Origin: Burkholderiales bacterium RIFCSPHIGHO2_12_FULL_69_20
GTDB lineage: Bacteria; Pseudomonadota; Gammaproteobacteria; Burkholderiales; Burkholderiaceae_C
Direction: 5' to 3'
DNA length: 44,531 bases
NCBI GenBank assembly: GCA_001770815.1
Contig: MESD01000117.1
Coordinates: 1-44,531 of the forward strand
Shown in pieces: positions 10,093 to 18,063 of the stretch. Every line of letters starts with the position of its first letter. The stretch's first letter is position 1. The position numbers were made by a program, and so were the translations under genes. The notes beneath the pieces were generated by a model, which worked only from the letters and a program-made list of their open reading frames with translations, did not search any database and was not told the origin of the DNA.

Positions 10093-11088
10093 ATGATCAA
10101 TCGACGCCAGTTCCAGGCCCGCAGCCTTGCCCTGCTGGGCGCTACCGCCTTGCCCTGGGCCGCCCATGGCCTGGCACGACCAGCCGGGCCCGACGGCTTC
10201 CCGACCAAGCCCATCAAGCTGATCGTGCCCTACCCGGCGGGTGGCATCGTCGACGTGGTGATGCGCGCCGTATCCGACCCGCTGTCGGCCGAACTGCCGC
10301 AGCGCGTCGTCGTCGAGAACCGCTCCGGTGCCGACGGTCGCATCGGCATCACGGCGGTAGTGCAGTCGCCGGCCGACGGCTACACGCTGCTGTCGGCCAC
10401 GCCCATCGTCGCGGTGGGTGAGCACCTGATGGCCGACATGGCCGGCCGCAGCAAGGCGTTCGCAGGTGTCTGCGCGATCGCTGCGCCGCCGTCGGTGTTC
10501 GTGGCCTGGAGCGGGCTGCCGGTCAAGACGATGAAAGAGCTGATCGCGCTGGCCACCAGCAAGCCGGGTGAACTCAACGTGCCCAATCCGGGCACCGGCA
10601 GCTCGCACCACCTGGGGCAGGAGATGCTGTTCGAGCGCACCGGCATCAAGGTGGCCAACATCAACTACCGCGGCCAGCCGCCGTCATTGATCGACATGGC
10701 CGAAGGCCGGCTGCACTTCGGCCTGATCTCGCAGAGCCTGGCACTGCCGTTGATCCAATCGGGCAAGCTGCGGGCGCTGGCGGCCAATACCGTCAAGCGC
10801 ACGCGCTCGCTGCCCGACCTGCCCACCATCGCCGAGGCCGGGTATCCGGACGTGCTGGTGCAGTCCTGGTACGGCGTGGCCGCGCCGGTCAAGACGCCGG
10901 CGCCGGTGCTGGCCTACCTGGGCGATCAGTTCCTGCAGACCCTGGCGCAACCCAGCACCCGCGCCAGGCTCGAGGCCATCGACGCCGAGGTCATGGCGCT
11001 GGGTGGCGCCGCCTTTGATGCGCTGATCGCCAGCGAGACCCTGCGCTGGGGCGAACTGATCAAGAGGCGCGGCATCAAGGTGGGCTGA
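10093..11088 (+). CDS. Bug/TctC-family periplasmic substrate-binding protein
   Basis: A 331-aa receptor of the tripartite tricarboxylate transporter family, abundant in Burkholderiales. These bind carboxylates and other small organic acids in the periplasm. The N-terminus MINRRQFQARSLALLGATAL carries a twin-arginine-like RRQF and a hydrophobic core. The mature part starts with the signature FPTKPIKLIVPYPAGGIVDVVMR. AAGGAG lies 7 bases before the ATG. It is the last gene of the CoA-transferase operon. No TctA or TctB membrane partners are present, so it is an orphan receptor that would use a membrane part encoded elsewhere or act as a sensor. It probably defines the substrate of this operon. 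Confidence 0.9.
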   Translation: MINRRQFQARSLALLGATALPWAAHGLARPAGPDGFPTKPIKLIVPYPAGGIVDVVMRAVSDPLSAELPQRVVVENRSGADGRIGITAVVQSPADGYTLLSATPIVAVGEHLMADMAGRSKAFAGVCAIAAPPSVFVAWSGLPVKTMKELIALATSKPGELNVPNPGTGSSHHLGQEMLFERTGIKVANINYRGQPPSLIDMAEGRLHFGLISQSLALPLIQSGKLRALAANTVKRTRSLPDLPTIAEAGYPDVLVQSWYGVAAPVKTPAPVLAYLGDQFLQTLAQPSTRARLEAIDAEVMALGGAAFDALIASETLRWGELIKRRGIKVG

Positions 11089-11288
11089 GCCCGGACTGAC
11101 GACAGGCCCTGCGGCCTGACGGCAGCCTGGCGAAGCGGCCGAGCTCTGCGAGGCCGTGGGGTGCGCCTGCACAGCCCGGACTGACGACAGGCCCTGCGGC
11201 CTGACGGCAGCCTGGCGAAGCGGCCGAGCTCTGCGCGGCCGTGGGGTGCGCCTGCACAGCCCGGACTGACGACAGGCCCAGCGGCCTG
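11089..11288. repeat. 85-bp tandem repeat, about 2.4 copies, each with a small hairpin
   Basis: Unit starts lie at 11089, 11174 and 11259. Copies 1 and 2 differ by one base in 85; copy 3 stops after about 30 bases. Each unit contains CAGGCC-4 nt-GGCCTG (11103-11118, 11188-11203, 11273-11288). The loop is CTGC in copies 1 and 2 and CAGC in copy 3. A second GGCC...GGCC element follows in each full unit. The array begins directly after the stop of the Bug receptor gene and ends about 50 bp before the ene-reductase start. The near-identity shows recent duplication. It may serve as a terminator or RNA-stabilising array; that is inference. Confidence 0.9.
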
Positions 11289-11341
11289 CTGCGACGGGTT
11301 GGCGACATCGCCGGCGCCGCTTTGTCGGCAAACTGCCGGGC

Positions 11342-12454
11342 ATGAGCCAACTCTTCTCCCCCCTTGTGCTGGGCCCGCTGACGCTGCCCAACCGCATCGT
11401 CATCGCGCCGATGTGCCAGTACAGCGCGCAAGACGGTCGCGCCACCGACTGGCACCTGATCCACCTCGGTCAGCTGTCGCTCTCGGGCGCCGGGCTGCTG
11501 ATCCTGGAGGCCACCGCGGTCACGCCTGAGGGCCGCATCACCCCCGGCTGCCTGGGCTTGTACGACGACGCCTGCGAGGCCGCACTGGCGCGGGTGCTGC
11601 AGGCGGTGCGCGCGTACTCGCCGATGCCGCTGGCGATCCAGCTCAGCCACGCCGGGCGCAAGGCCAGCAGCCACGCACCCTGGGACGGCGGCCAGCTGAT
11701 CGCGTTGACCGAAGGCGGCTGGCCCACGCTGGCACCCTCGGCGCTGCCGCATGCCGAGGGCGAGACGCCGCCCGAAGCGCTGGACGAAGCCGGCCTGCAG
11801 CGGGTGCTGGCCGGTTTTGTCGATGCCGCGCGGCGCGCCCACCGCCTGGGCCTGCAGGCCATCGAGCTGCATGCCGCGCATGGTTACCTGCTGCACCAGT
11901 TCCTCTCACCGATCGCCAACCAGCGCAGCGATGACTTCGGTGGCTCGCCGGCCAACCGCATGCGCTTTCCACTGGCAGTGTTCGACGCGGTGCGCGCGGC
12001 GGTGCCGGCCAGCGTGGCGCTGGGCCTGCGCCTGTCGGCCACCGACTGGGTCGACGGCGGCTGGGACGTAGCGCAGAGCGTGGTGCTGGCCCAGGCGCTG
12101 CGCGCGCGGGGCGCCGACTTCATCCACGTCAGCAGTGGCGGTGTGTCGCCGCGCCAGCAGATCCCCATAGCCCCGGGCTACCAGGTGGTGCTGGCCGAGC
12201 GCATCAAGCGTGAGAGTGGCCTGCCCACGCTGGCCGTGGGCATGATCACCGAAGCCCGGCAGGCCGAGGCCATCGTCGCCAGCGGCCAGGCCGATGCGGT
12301 GGCGCTGGCGCGCGGCATCCTCTACGACCCGCACTGGCCCTGGCATGCTGCCGCCGAGCTGGGCGCGCAGGTGCAGGCGCCGCGGCAGTACTGGCGCAGC
12401 CAGCCGCGCGGCATGAGCACGCTGTTCGGCGACACGCACATCGGCATGCGCTGA
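11342..12454 (+). CDS. Old yellow enzyme-type ene-reductase (YqjM/XenA class)
   Basis: A 370-aa FMN-dependent NAD(P)H:flavin oxidoreductase that reduces activated C=C bonds of enones, nitroalkenes and similar compounds. Signature residues match the thermophilic-like YqjM class: C25 and Y27 in APMCQYS, and H177, H180 and Y182 in ELHAAHGYLLHQF. Other family blocks are LSHAGRKAS and DDFGGSPANRMRFPLAV. The start at 11342 (MSQLFSPLVLGPLTLPNRIV) agrees with the family. It is followed after 42 bp by a Baeyer-Villiger monooxygenase on the same strand, which suggests consecutive steps on a cyclic enone. The physiological substrate is not readable from sequence. Confidence 0.9.
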   Translation: MSQLFSPLVLGPLTLPNRIVIAPMCQYSAQDGRATDWHLIHLGQLSLSGAGLLILEATAVTPEGRITPGCLGLYDDACEAALARVLQAVRAYSPMPLAIQLSHAGRKASSHAPWDGGQLIALTEGGWPTLAPSALPHAEGETPPEALDEAGLQRVLAGFVDAARRAHRLGLQAIELHAAHGYLLHQFLSPIANQRSDDFGGSPANRMRFPLAVFDAVRAAVPASVALGLRLSATDWVDGGWDVAQSVVLAQALRARGADFIHVSSGGVSPRQQIPIAPGYQVVLAERIKRESGLPTLAVGMITEARQAEAIVASGQADAVALARGILYDPHWPWHAAAELGAQVQAPRQYWRSQPRGMSTLFGDTHIGMR

Positions 12455-12496
12455 CCGGCGCCGCGCCTTTCAAACCCAAGCTCATCGAGGACGCGC

Positions 12497-14110
12497 ATGC
12501 TCCCTGTTATCAACACCGAGGCCCAGCCGGTCGACCTGCTGATCGTCGGTGCCGGCTTCGGCGGCCTGTACATGCTGCACCGGGCGCGCCAGCAGGGGCT
12601 GAGTGCGCTGGTGATCGACGCCGCCGGTGGCGTGGGCGGCACCTGGTACCACAACCGCTACCCCGGCGCGCGGGTCGACATCCAGAGCCTGGAGTACTCG
12701 TTCGGCTTCGACGAGGCGCTGCAGCAGGATTGGCACTGGACCGAGCGCTATGCCGGCCAGCCCGAGCTGCTGCGCTACGCCAACCACGTGGCCGACCGCT
12801 TCGGGCTGCGCAGCGGCATCCTGCTCGACACCCGGCTGACGGGCGCGCACTTCGACGAGGCCACGCAGGGCTGGATGGCCTTTACCGCCGATGGCCGGCG
12901 CTGGCAGGCGCGCTTTCTGGTGATGGCCACCGGGCCGCTGTCCACGCCCAACCAGCCCGACTTTCCGGGCCTGTCCGACTTCAAGGGGCAGGTGCTGCAC
13001 ACGGCGGCCTGGCCGCATCAGCCGGTGGACCTGGCCGGGCTGCGGGTGGGCGTGATCGGCACCGGCTCGTCGGGCGTGCAGACCATCACCACGCTGGCGG
13101 GCGAGGTGGCGCAGCTCACGGTATTCCAGCGCACCGCCAGCTACGCGGTGCCGGCGCACAACGGCCCGCTCGATGCGGCGCTGGAGGCGCAGGTCAAGGC
13201 CGACTACCCGGGGTTCCGCGAGCGCAACCGCCGCATGATGGGGGGTTTCGGCTCGATGCTGCCGCCCAACCGGGCCTCGGCCCTGTCGGTGACGCCCGAA
13301 GAGCGCCAGGCCATTTTCGAGGAGCGCTGGCAGATCGGCGGCTTCGGCCTGCTGGGCAGCTTCAGCGACCTGATCGTCAACCCGGTGGCCAACGAGATGG
13401 CGGCCGAGTTCGTGCGCGGCAAGATCCGGTCCATCGTGCACGACCCGGCCACCGCCGCGGCGCTGTGCCCCAGCCACCCGATCGGCTGCAAGCGCCTGTG
13501 CGTGGACACCGGCTACTACGCCAGCTTCAACCGCCCCAACGTGCGGCTGGTCGATCTGCAGGCCGCGCCCATCGAGGGTTTCACCGCCACCGGCCTGGTG
13601 ACTGGCGGCGAGGCCCACACGCTGGACGCACTGGTGCTGGCCACCGGTTTCGACGCGATGACCGGCACCCTGCTGCGGCTGGACCTGCGCGGGCGCGGCG
13701 GCCTGCGCCTGCAGGACAAGTGGGAGGCCGGCCCGATCAACTACCTGGGCCTGACGGTGGCGGGATTCCCCAACCTGTTCAACATCTCGGGGCCGGGCGC
13801 CACGGCGGCCTTCACCAACGTGATCGTCGCCATCGAGCACCAGGTGCAGTGGATCGCCGACACCGTCAGCGATCTCGCCGCGCGTGGCGTGCGCACCATC
13901 GAGGCCACGCCCGAGGCCGAGGCCGACTGGGTGGCGCATGTCAATGCCGTGGCCGCGCGCACCATCTACCTGAACTGCAACTCCTGGTACCTGGGCGCCA
14001 ACATCCCGGGCAAGCCACGCATGTTCATGCCGCTGTTCGGCTTTCCGGCCTATGTGGCGCGCTGCGCCGAGGTGGTCCAGCAGGGCTATGCGGGCTTCGT
14101 GCTGGGCTGA
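12497..14110 (+). CDS. Baeyer-Villiger monooxygenase (cyclohexanone monooxygenase-like)
   Basis: A 537-aa type I flavoprotein monooxygenase that inserts oxygen next to a ketone, giving an ester or lactone, with FAD and NADPH. The FAD Rossmann motif GAGFGG is at 18-23. The Baeyer-Villiger fingerprint FKGQVLHTAAWP is at 162-173, and the NADPH motif GTGSSG at 188-193. Length is close to cyclohexanone monooxygenase (about 540 aa). GVGGTWYHNRYPGARVDI is also typical of the class. AGGA lies 8-11 bases before the ATG. With the preceding ene-reductase it could convert a cyclic enone to a lactone. No lactone hydrolase is adjacent; the alpha/beta-hydrolase at 42977 is distant. Confidence 0.9.
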   Translation: MLPVINTEAQPVDLLIVGAGFGGLYMLHRARQQGLSALVIDAAGGVGGTWYHNRYPGARVDIQSLEYSFGFDEALQQDWHWTERYAGQPELLRYANHVADRFGLRSGILLDTRLTGAHFDEATQGWMAFTADGRRWQARFLVMATGPLSTPNQPDFPGLSDFKGQVLHTAAWPHQPVDLAGLRVGVIGTGSSGVQTITTLAGEVAQLTVFQRTASYAVPAHNGPLDAALEAQVKADYPGFRERNRRMMGGFGSMLPPNRASALSVTPEERQAIFEERWQIGGFGLLGSFSDLIVNPVANEMAAEFVRGKIRSIVHDPATAAALCPSHPIGCKRLCVDTGYYASFNRPNVRLVDLQAAPIEGFTATGLVTGGEAHTLDALVLATGFDAMTGTLLRLDLRGRGGLRLQDKWEAGPINYLGLTVAGFPNLFNISGPGATAAFTNVIVAIEHQVQWIADTVSDLAARGVRTIEATPEAEADWVAHVNAVAARTIYLNCNSWYLGANIPGKPRMFMPLFGFPAYVARCAEVVQQGYAGFVLG

Positions 14111-14204
14111 TCCGGCACGGTCGCGGTCAGGGCGGGTCTGCCGCGCCATCGCCCGATGGCCGGCTGGGCCCAAGGGGGCATGGCATTGGGCAGAATGGGG
14201 CCTC

Positions 14205-14224
14205 GCGTGCCGCGCCCGGCACGC
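14205..14224 (+). other. Perfect 8-bp hairpin in the leader of the YceI gene
   Basis: GCGTGCCG and CGGCACGC pair around the tetraloop CGCC, ending 20 bases before the YceI start. There is no T-run. It could terminate the BVMO transcript or structure the YceI 5' leader. The rest of the 134-bp gap 14111-14244 shows nothing clear. Confidence 0.45.
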
Positions 14225-14244
14225 CCATCCGAGCGGGACTGACC

Positions 14245-14829
14245 ATGAAGCGACTCATTCCCACCGCCGCGCTGGCGGCCCTGGCCATCGTCGGCACGGC
14301 CAGCCAGGCGCAGACCGCCAAGTTTGCGGTCGATCCCACGCACACCTTCGTGATGTACGAGATGGGCCACTACGGCACCAGCACCAACCGCGGGCGCTTT
14401 AGCACCAAGGACGGCAGCATCGCGCTCGACGTGGCGGCGCGCACCGGCAAGGTCGACATCACGATGGACATGAGCTCGATCAACACCGGTGTCGACCAGC
14501 TCAACCGCCATGTGCAGAGCAAGGATTTCTTCAACGTCGCCGACTTTCCCACCGCGCGTTTCGTGGGCGACAAGCTGGAGTTCAACGGCGACAAGGTGAC
14601 CGCGGTGCTGGGCACGCTCACGCTGATGGGCAAGACCCACCCGGTGACGCTGCGCGCGCTGCGCTTCAACTGCTACCAGAGCCCGATGCTCAAGCGCCAG
14701 ATCTGCGGCGGTGACTTCGAGACCACGGTGGCGCGCAGCCTGTGGGGCCTGACCTGGGGGCTGAACTTCGGCTTCGAGGACAACGTGCGGCTGGTGATCC
14801 AGGTCGAGGCGATCAACCTGCCGAACTGA
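14245..14829 (+). CDS. YceI-family periplasmic protein
   Basis: A 194-aa lipocalin-like YceI protein; these form a beta-barrel that binds polyisoprenoid-type hydrophobic molecules in the periplasm. Residues 1-22 are a Sec signal peptide ending near SQA-QT. Family blocks are FAVDPTHTFVMYEMGHYG, MSSINTG, SKDFFNVADFPTARFVG and GTLTLMGKTHPVTL. The cysteines in NCYQSPMLKRQICGGDFET are a common feature of the periplasmic subgroup. The ATG at 14245 was chosen because the signal peptide begins there. A role in quinone or lipid handling is suggested by the family only. Confidence 0.88.
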   Translation: MKRLIPTAALAALAIVGTASQAQTAKFAVDPTHTFVMYEMGHYGTSTNRGRFSTKDGSIALDVAARTGKVDITMDMSSINTGVDQLNRHVQSKDFFNVADFPTARFVGDKLEFNGDKVTAVLGTLTLMGKTHPVTLRALRFNCYQSPMLKRQICGGDFETTVARSLWGLTWGLNFGFEDNVRLVIQVEAINLPN

Positions 14830-14833
14830 CAAG

Positions 14834-14861
14834 CCGTGCGCCCCGGCGCCGCCCGGCACGG
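14834..14861. terminator. Inverted repeat between convergent genes (YceI and phospholipase-D lipoprotein)
   Basis: CCGTGC and GCACGG pair around a 16-nt GC-rich loop in the 37-bp gap between two convergent stops. Position suggests a bidirectional terminator. There is no T-run on either side, so support is modest. Confidence 0.35.
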
Positions 14862-14866
14862 GCCGC

Positions 14867-16492
14867 CTACAGCAGGCTCTCGGGCACCATTGGCGACAGG
14901 ATGTTGAGCATCAGCCGGTCCCAGAACGACGAGTCGGGCTCTTCGTTGAGCACCGTGGTGCCGTCCTGATCCTTGCTGATCCACTCCAGACGCCTGCCGT
15001 CGCTTGCCAGCCGCAGCGTGTAGGCGCCCTGGCTCTTGAGGGTGTCGATCAGCTTGAGCACCTGCTGGGCCATCTCGGGGCTGTCGATGAACAGGCCGAT
15101 CTCGGTGTTGTGGATGCTCGAGCGCGGGTCGAAGTTCATCGAGCCGATGAACAGCCTGCTGCGGTCGTACACCGCTGTCTTCATGTGCAGCCGGCCGATG
15201 GTGGTGCCGAACACGCCCAGGCGCACGCTGCGCCGGGCACGGTCGGAGCTCAGCTCGTACAGCCCCACGCCCGCCTGCAGCATCTCGTCGCGGTAGCGGC
15301 GGTAGCCGGTGTGCACCAGCGGCTCGTCGGTGGCGGCCAGCGAGTTGGTGACCAGGCTGACCTTGACGCCGCGCCGGCGCGCCTCATGCATCACCGCCAG
15401 GCCCGCCTCGCCGGGGATCAGGTAGGGCGAGGCGATGGCCACCTCGCTGCGGGCACGGCGCAGGTTCTCCACCACGTTGTAGCGCACGCTGTCCACGTCC
15501 AGCAGCGGGATGCCGTTGTACGACGCGGTCTTGCCGATGGCCCGTTCGGGTGAATCGGCATAGGCCGTGGCGGTGGCCCACACCAGGTTCAGCCGGCCGG
15601 CGTTCAAATCGTCGGCCATCGGGCCGTAGCCCAGCGGGTCGTTGGGCGGTGGCGGTGCGGGTGATGGCGTGCTGGCCTGCGAGGTCAGCGCGTCAAAGCG
15701 CTGCTGCAGCGCCTGCACCGACAGCGCGGTGGGCGCCACGGCCTGCACCGGCAGCACATGCGGGCTGTTCCAGAACTGGTCGAACAGGCGCTGCAGCCGC
15801 GGCACGATGGCGCCGGTGACGAAGGTGTCCAGGTCGATGAAGTTCGCGCCGTTGGTGCGGCCGAAATACTCGTTGCCGATGTTGCGCCCGCCGGCCACCG
15901 CCATCGCGCCGTCAGCGATGAACAGCTTGTTGTGCATGCGCCGGTTGACGCGGTCGAACTCGGCCAGCGAGTACAGGAAGCGCGTCGCCACCCGGCCGCG
16001 CCCGGCGGGGAACGGGTTGTACAGCCGCAGCTCGATGTTGGGAAACGCGGCAAAACCGCGCAGCAACTCGTCGTCGCCGGCGGTGTACATGTCGTCCATC
16101 AACACCCGCACGCGCACGCCGCGCTGCGCTGCATCACGCAGCGTGCGCAGCAGGTAGCGGCCGGTCTCGTCGTTGTGGATCTGGTAGTACTGCACGTCGA
16201 GCGAGGCTTGCGCCCGCCGCGCCAGCTGGATGCGGGTGTCGAAGGCCGAACGGCCGTCGGGCATCAACCTGAAGCCGCTGAGGTCCGGGTCGGGTGAGGC
16301 CGACGCGGCCAGCCGGCCCAGCGTGGTGGCGGTGGTGGCCGGCAGGGCGGTGGTGGCGGGGCCCTGCAGGCCGGGCGCCAGGCTGGCGCAGCCGGTGATC
16401 AGCGCCACGGCGGCCCCGGTCAGGGCGATGACCAGGCGTCGAACCGCGTGGCCCCATGAAACAGACGCTGGGTTTTCGGCGGGCATGGGCAT
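14867..16492 (-). CDS. Phospholipase D-like lipoprotein, cardiolipin synthase C type
   Basis: A 541-aa protein with two HKD phosphodiesterase motifs. They are HNKLFIADGA (H187, K189, D194) followed by GRNIGNEYF, and HMKTAVYDRS (H436, K438, D443) followed by GSMNFDPRS. The order and spacing match ClsC/YmdC-type cardiolipin synthases, which join phospholipid head groups. The N-terminus has a hydrophobic stretch ending in the lipobox LITGC, with the lipidated cysteine at C35, so it should be membrane-anchored in the periplasm. An Ala/Pro-rich insert (about 270-285) separates the halves. M3 is an alternative start. ClsC usually needs a partner (YmdB), not seen here. Confidence 0.85.
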   Translation of the reverse strand: MPMPAENPASVSWGHAVRRLVIALTGAAVALITGCASLAPGLQGPATTALPATTATTLGRLAASASPDPDLSGFRLMPDGRSAFDTRIQLARRAQASLDVQYYQIHNDETGRYLLRTLRDAAQRGVRVRVLMDDMYTAGDDELLRGFAAFPNIELRLYNPFPAGRGRVATRFLYSLAEFDRVNRRMHNKLFIADGAMAVAGGRNIGNEYFGRTNGANFIDLDTFVTGAIVPRLQRLFDQFWNSPHVLPVQAVAPTALSVQALQQRFDALTSQASTPSPAPPPPNDPLGYGPMADDLNAGRLNLVWATATAYADSPERAIGKTASYNGIPLLDVDSVRYNVVENLRRARSEVAIASPYLIPGEAGLAVMHEARRRGVKVSLVTNSLAATDEPLVHTGYRRYRDEMLQAGVGLYELSSDRARRSVRLGVFGTTIGRLHMKTAVYDRSRLFIGSMNFDPRSSIHNTEIGLFIDSPEMAQQVLKLIDTLKSQGAYTLRLASDGRRLEWISKDQDGTTVLNEEPDSSFWDRLMLNILSPMVPESLL

Positions 16493-16574
16493 GCTGCAAA
16501 TGTAGCGGCGGCACCCGCAGGCCCGAAGCCGCGCCGGGCTGTCAGGGCTGGCCGGCGCCGACGCGGGCGGACAG

Positions 16575-16592
16575 CGCAGCGCCGGCGCTGCG
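16575..16592 (-). terminator. Perfect 18-bp palindrome downstream of the DUF3297 gene
   Basis: CGCAGCGCCGGCGCTGCG is a perfect 9+9 palindrome, 8 bases after the DUF3297 stop codon. It can form a very GC-rich hairpin in the transcript and is placed like a terminator or RNA 3'-end stabiliser. No T-run follows it. Confidence 0.4.
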
Positions 16593-16600
16593 TGGTGGCT

Positions 16601-16870
16601 TCAGGCGCCCGCGGGGCGGTAGAACGCCTCCACCTTGCCCTTGAGCTTGATCAGCAGCGGCTGGCCCTTGCGGTCGACCGCCTTGCCGGCCGGCACCTTG
16701 ATCCAGCCCTCGCTGATGCAGTACTCCGAGACGTCGAAGCGCTCCTTGTCATTGAAGCGGATGCCGATGTCCTGCTCGAACACCGCGGCGATGTGGTGCG
16801 GGCTGCGTGGGTCGGTGGACAGCCGGTCGGGCAGGTCTGGCAGGGCGGGCGTCGGCGTGGTGTCGGGCAT
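16601..16870 (-). CDS. DUF3297 family protein
   Basis: A small 89-aa soluble protein of unknown function. The conserved core is seen: LPDRLSTDPRSPHH (residues 12-25), DIGIRFNDKERFDVSEYCISEGWIKV and KGKVEAFYRP at the C-terminus. No membrane segment, signal or metal motif is present. It lies alone between the cardiolipin-synthase-like gene (same strand, 108 bp away) and the divergent aldo/keto reductase. An AT-rich patch at 16932-16947 in the gap upstream may hold its promoter. The function is not known and I do not propose one. Confidence 0.85.
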   Translation of the reverse strand: MPDTTPTPALPDLPDRLSTDPRSPHHIAAVFEQDIGIRFNDKERFDVSEYCISEGWIKVPAGKAVDRKGQPLLIKLKGKVEAFYRPAGA

Positions 16871-17043
16871 GGGCAGGGCTTTCGGGATCGCGGGATGGCG
16901 CGGATTATGGGCGTCGCCGCCGGCTCCTTAGTTGACATAATCAATATCGGCGCGGTTGTGGGTGGGCGGATGTGGATGGCTGTCGAGACGCGGCGAGCCA
17001 TGCGAGGCGCGGCGCTACAGTGAGCGTCCACCAAGGAGCCCCC

Positions 17044-18039
17044 ATGCGCTACCGCCACCTGGGCAAGAGCCCGCTGCGTGTCTCTGAACTCTGCCTGGGC
17101 ACGATGATGTTTGCCGACCAGACCGATCTGGCCGAAGCCCGGCGCATCACCGACCATGCACACGCGCACGGCGTCAACTTCATCGACACCGCCGACGTCT
17201 ACTCGAGCGGCGCGTCGGAGACGATGGTCGGTGAGCTGCTGCAGGGTGCGCGCCACGACTGGGTGCTGGCCACCAAGGTGGGCAACAAGATGTCCGAGCG
17301 GCCGAACGAGTCGCACTACTCACGCAGTTGGCTGCTGCGCGCCTGCGAAGCCAGCCTGCAGCGGTTGGGATGCGACCACATCGATCTCTACTACCTGCAC
17401 CGCGACTACAACGGCATGGACCTGGAAGAGCCGCTGCGGGCGATCGACATGCTGCTGCGCGCCGGCAAGATCCGCTACTGGGGCGTGTCCAACTTCCGCG
17501 GCTGGCGCATTGCCGAGCTGGTGCACCTGGCGCGCCAACTCAACATGCCCGGGCCGGTGGTCTGCCAGCCGTACTACAACCTGCTGAACCGCCAGCCCGA
17601 GGTCGAGGTGCTGGCCGCCTGCCGCCACCACGGCATCGGCGTGGTGCCCTACAGCCCGATCGCCCGCGGCGTGCTGGCCGGCAAGTACCTGCCGGGCCAG
17701 CCGCCGGCCGAAGGCAGCCGCGCCGGCCGCGGCGACAAGCGCATGCTGCAGACCGAGTTCCGCGCCGAGTCGCTGCAGATCGCCCAGCAACTGCGCGCGC
17801 ATTGCGAGACCAAGGGCGTGTCGCTGGCGCATTTCGCCACCGCCTGGGTGCTGGCGCACCGGGCCGTCAGCGCGGTGATCGCCGGCCCGCGCACGCTGGC
17901 GCAGTGGACCGACTACCTGGGTGCACTGGATTGCCCCATCACCGCCGACGACGAGGCCGCAGTCGATGCCCTGGTCGCGCCTGGCCACCCATCCACGCCC
18001 GGCTACAACGACCCGGCCTATCCGCTGGACGGCCGCTGA
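17044..18039 (+). CDS. Aldo/keto reductase
   Basis: A 331-aa NADPH-dependent TIM-barrel oxidoreductase that interconverts carbonyls and alcohols. The catalytic tetrad is visible as D48 and Y53 in FIDTADVY, K78 in LATKVG and H119 in YYLHRDY. The family motif GVSNF follows (KIRYWGVSNFRGWRI). The cofactor-binding end appears near VIAGPRTLAQ. AAGGAG lies a few bases before the ATG at 17044; the longer in-frame opening from 16972 has no family similarity. It resembles the YajO/YghZ branch of the family. The 173-bp gap upstream (16871-17043) contains an AT-rich spot with TTGACA at 16932, but no convincing -10 box. Confidence 0.88.
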   Translation: MRYRHLGKSPLRVSELCLGTMMFADQTDLAEARRITDHAHAHGVNFIDTADVYSSGASETMVGELLQGARHDWVLATKVGNKMSERPNESHYSRSWLLRACEASLQRLGCDHIDLYYLHRDYNGMDLEEPLRAIDMLLRAGKIRYWGVSNFRGWRIAELVHLARQLNMPGPVVCQPYYNLLNRQPEVEVLAACRHHGIGVVPYSPIARGVLAGKYLPGQPPAEGSRAGRGDKRMLQTEFRAESLQIAQQLRAHCETKGVSLAHFATAWVLAHRAVSAVIAGPRTLAQWTDYLGALDCPITADDEAAVDALVAPGHPSTPGYNDPAYPLDGR

Positions 18040-18063
18040 GCGCGTCGGCCCGGGCCGCCCGGC

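Noticed and set aside
11089-11288. CRISPR-like or REP array
   Set aside because: Units are contiguous 85-bp tandem copies without spacers, and there are no cas or REP transposase genes; it is an ordinary tandem repeat.
16932-16937. TTGACA as -35 for the aldo/keto reductase gene
   Set aside because: No acceptable -10 about 17 bp downstream; the AT-rich patch could also serve the divergent DUF3297 gene.
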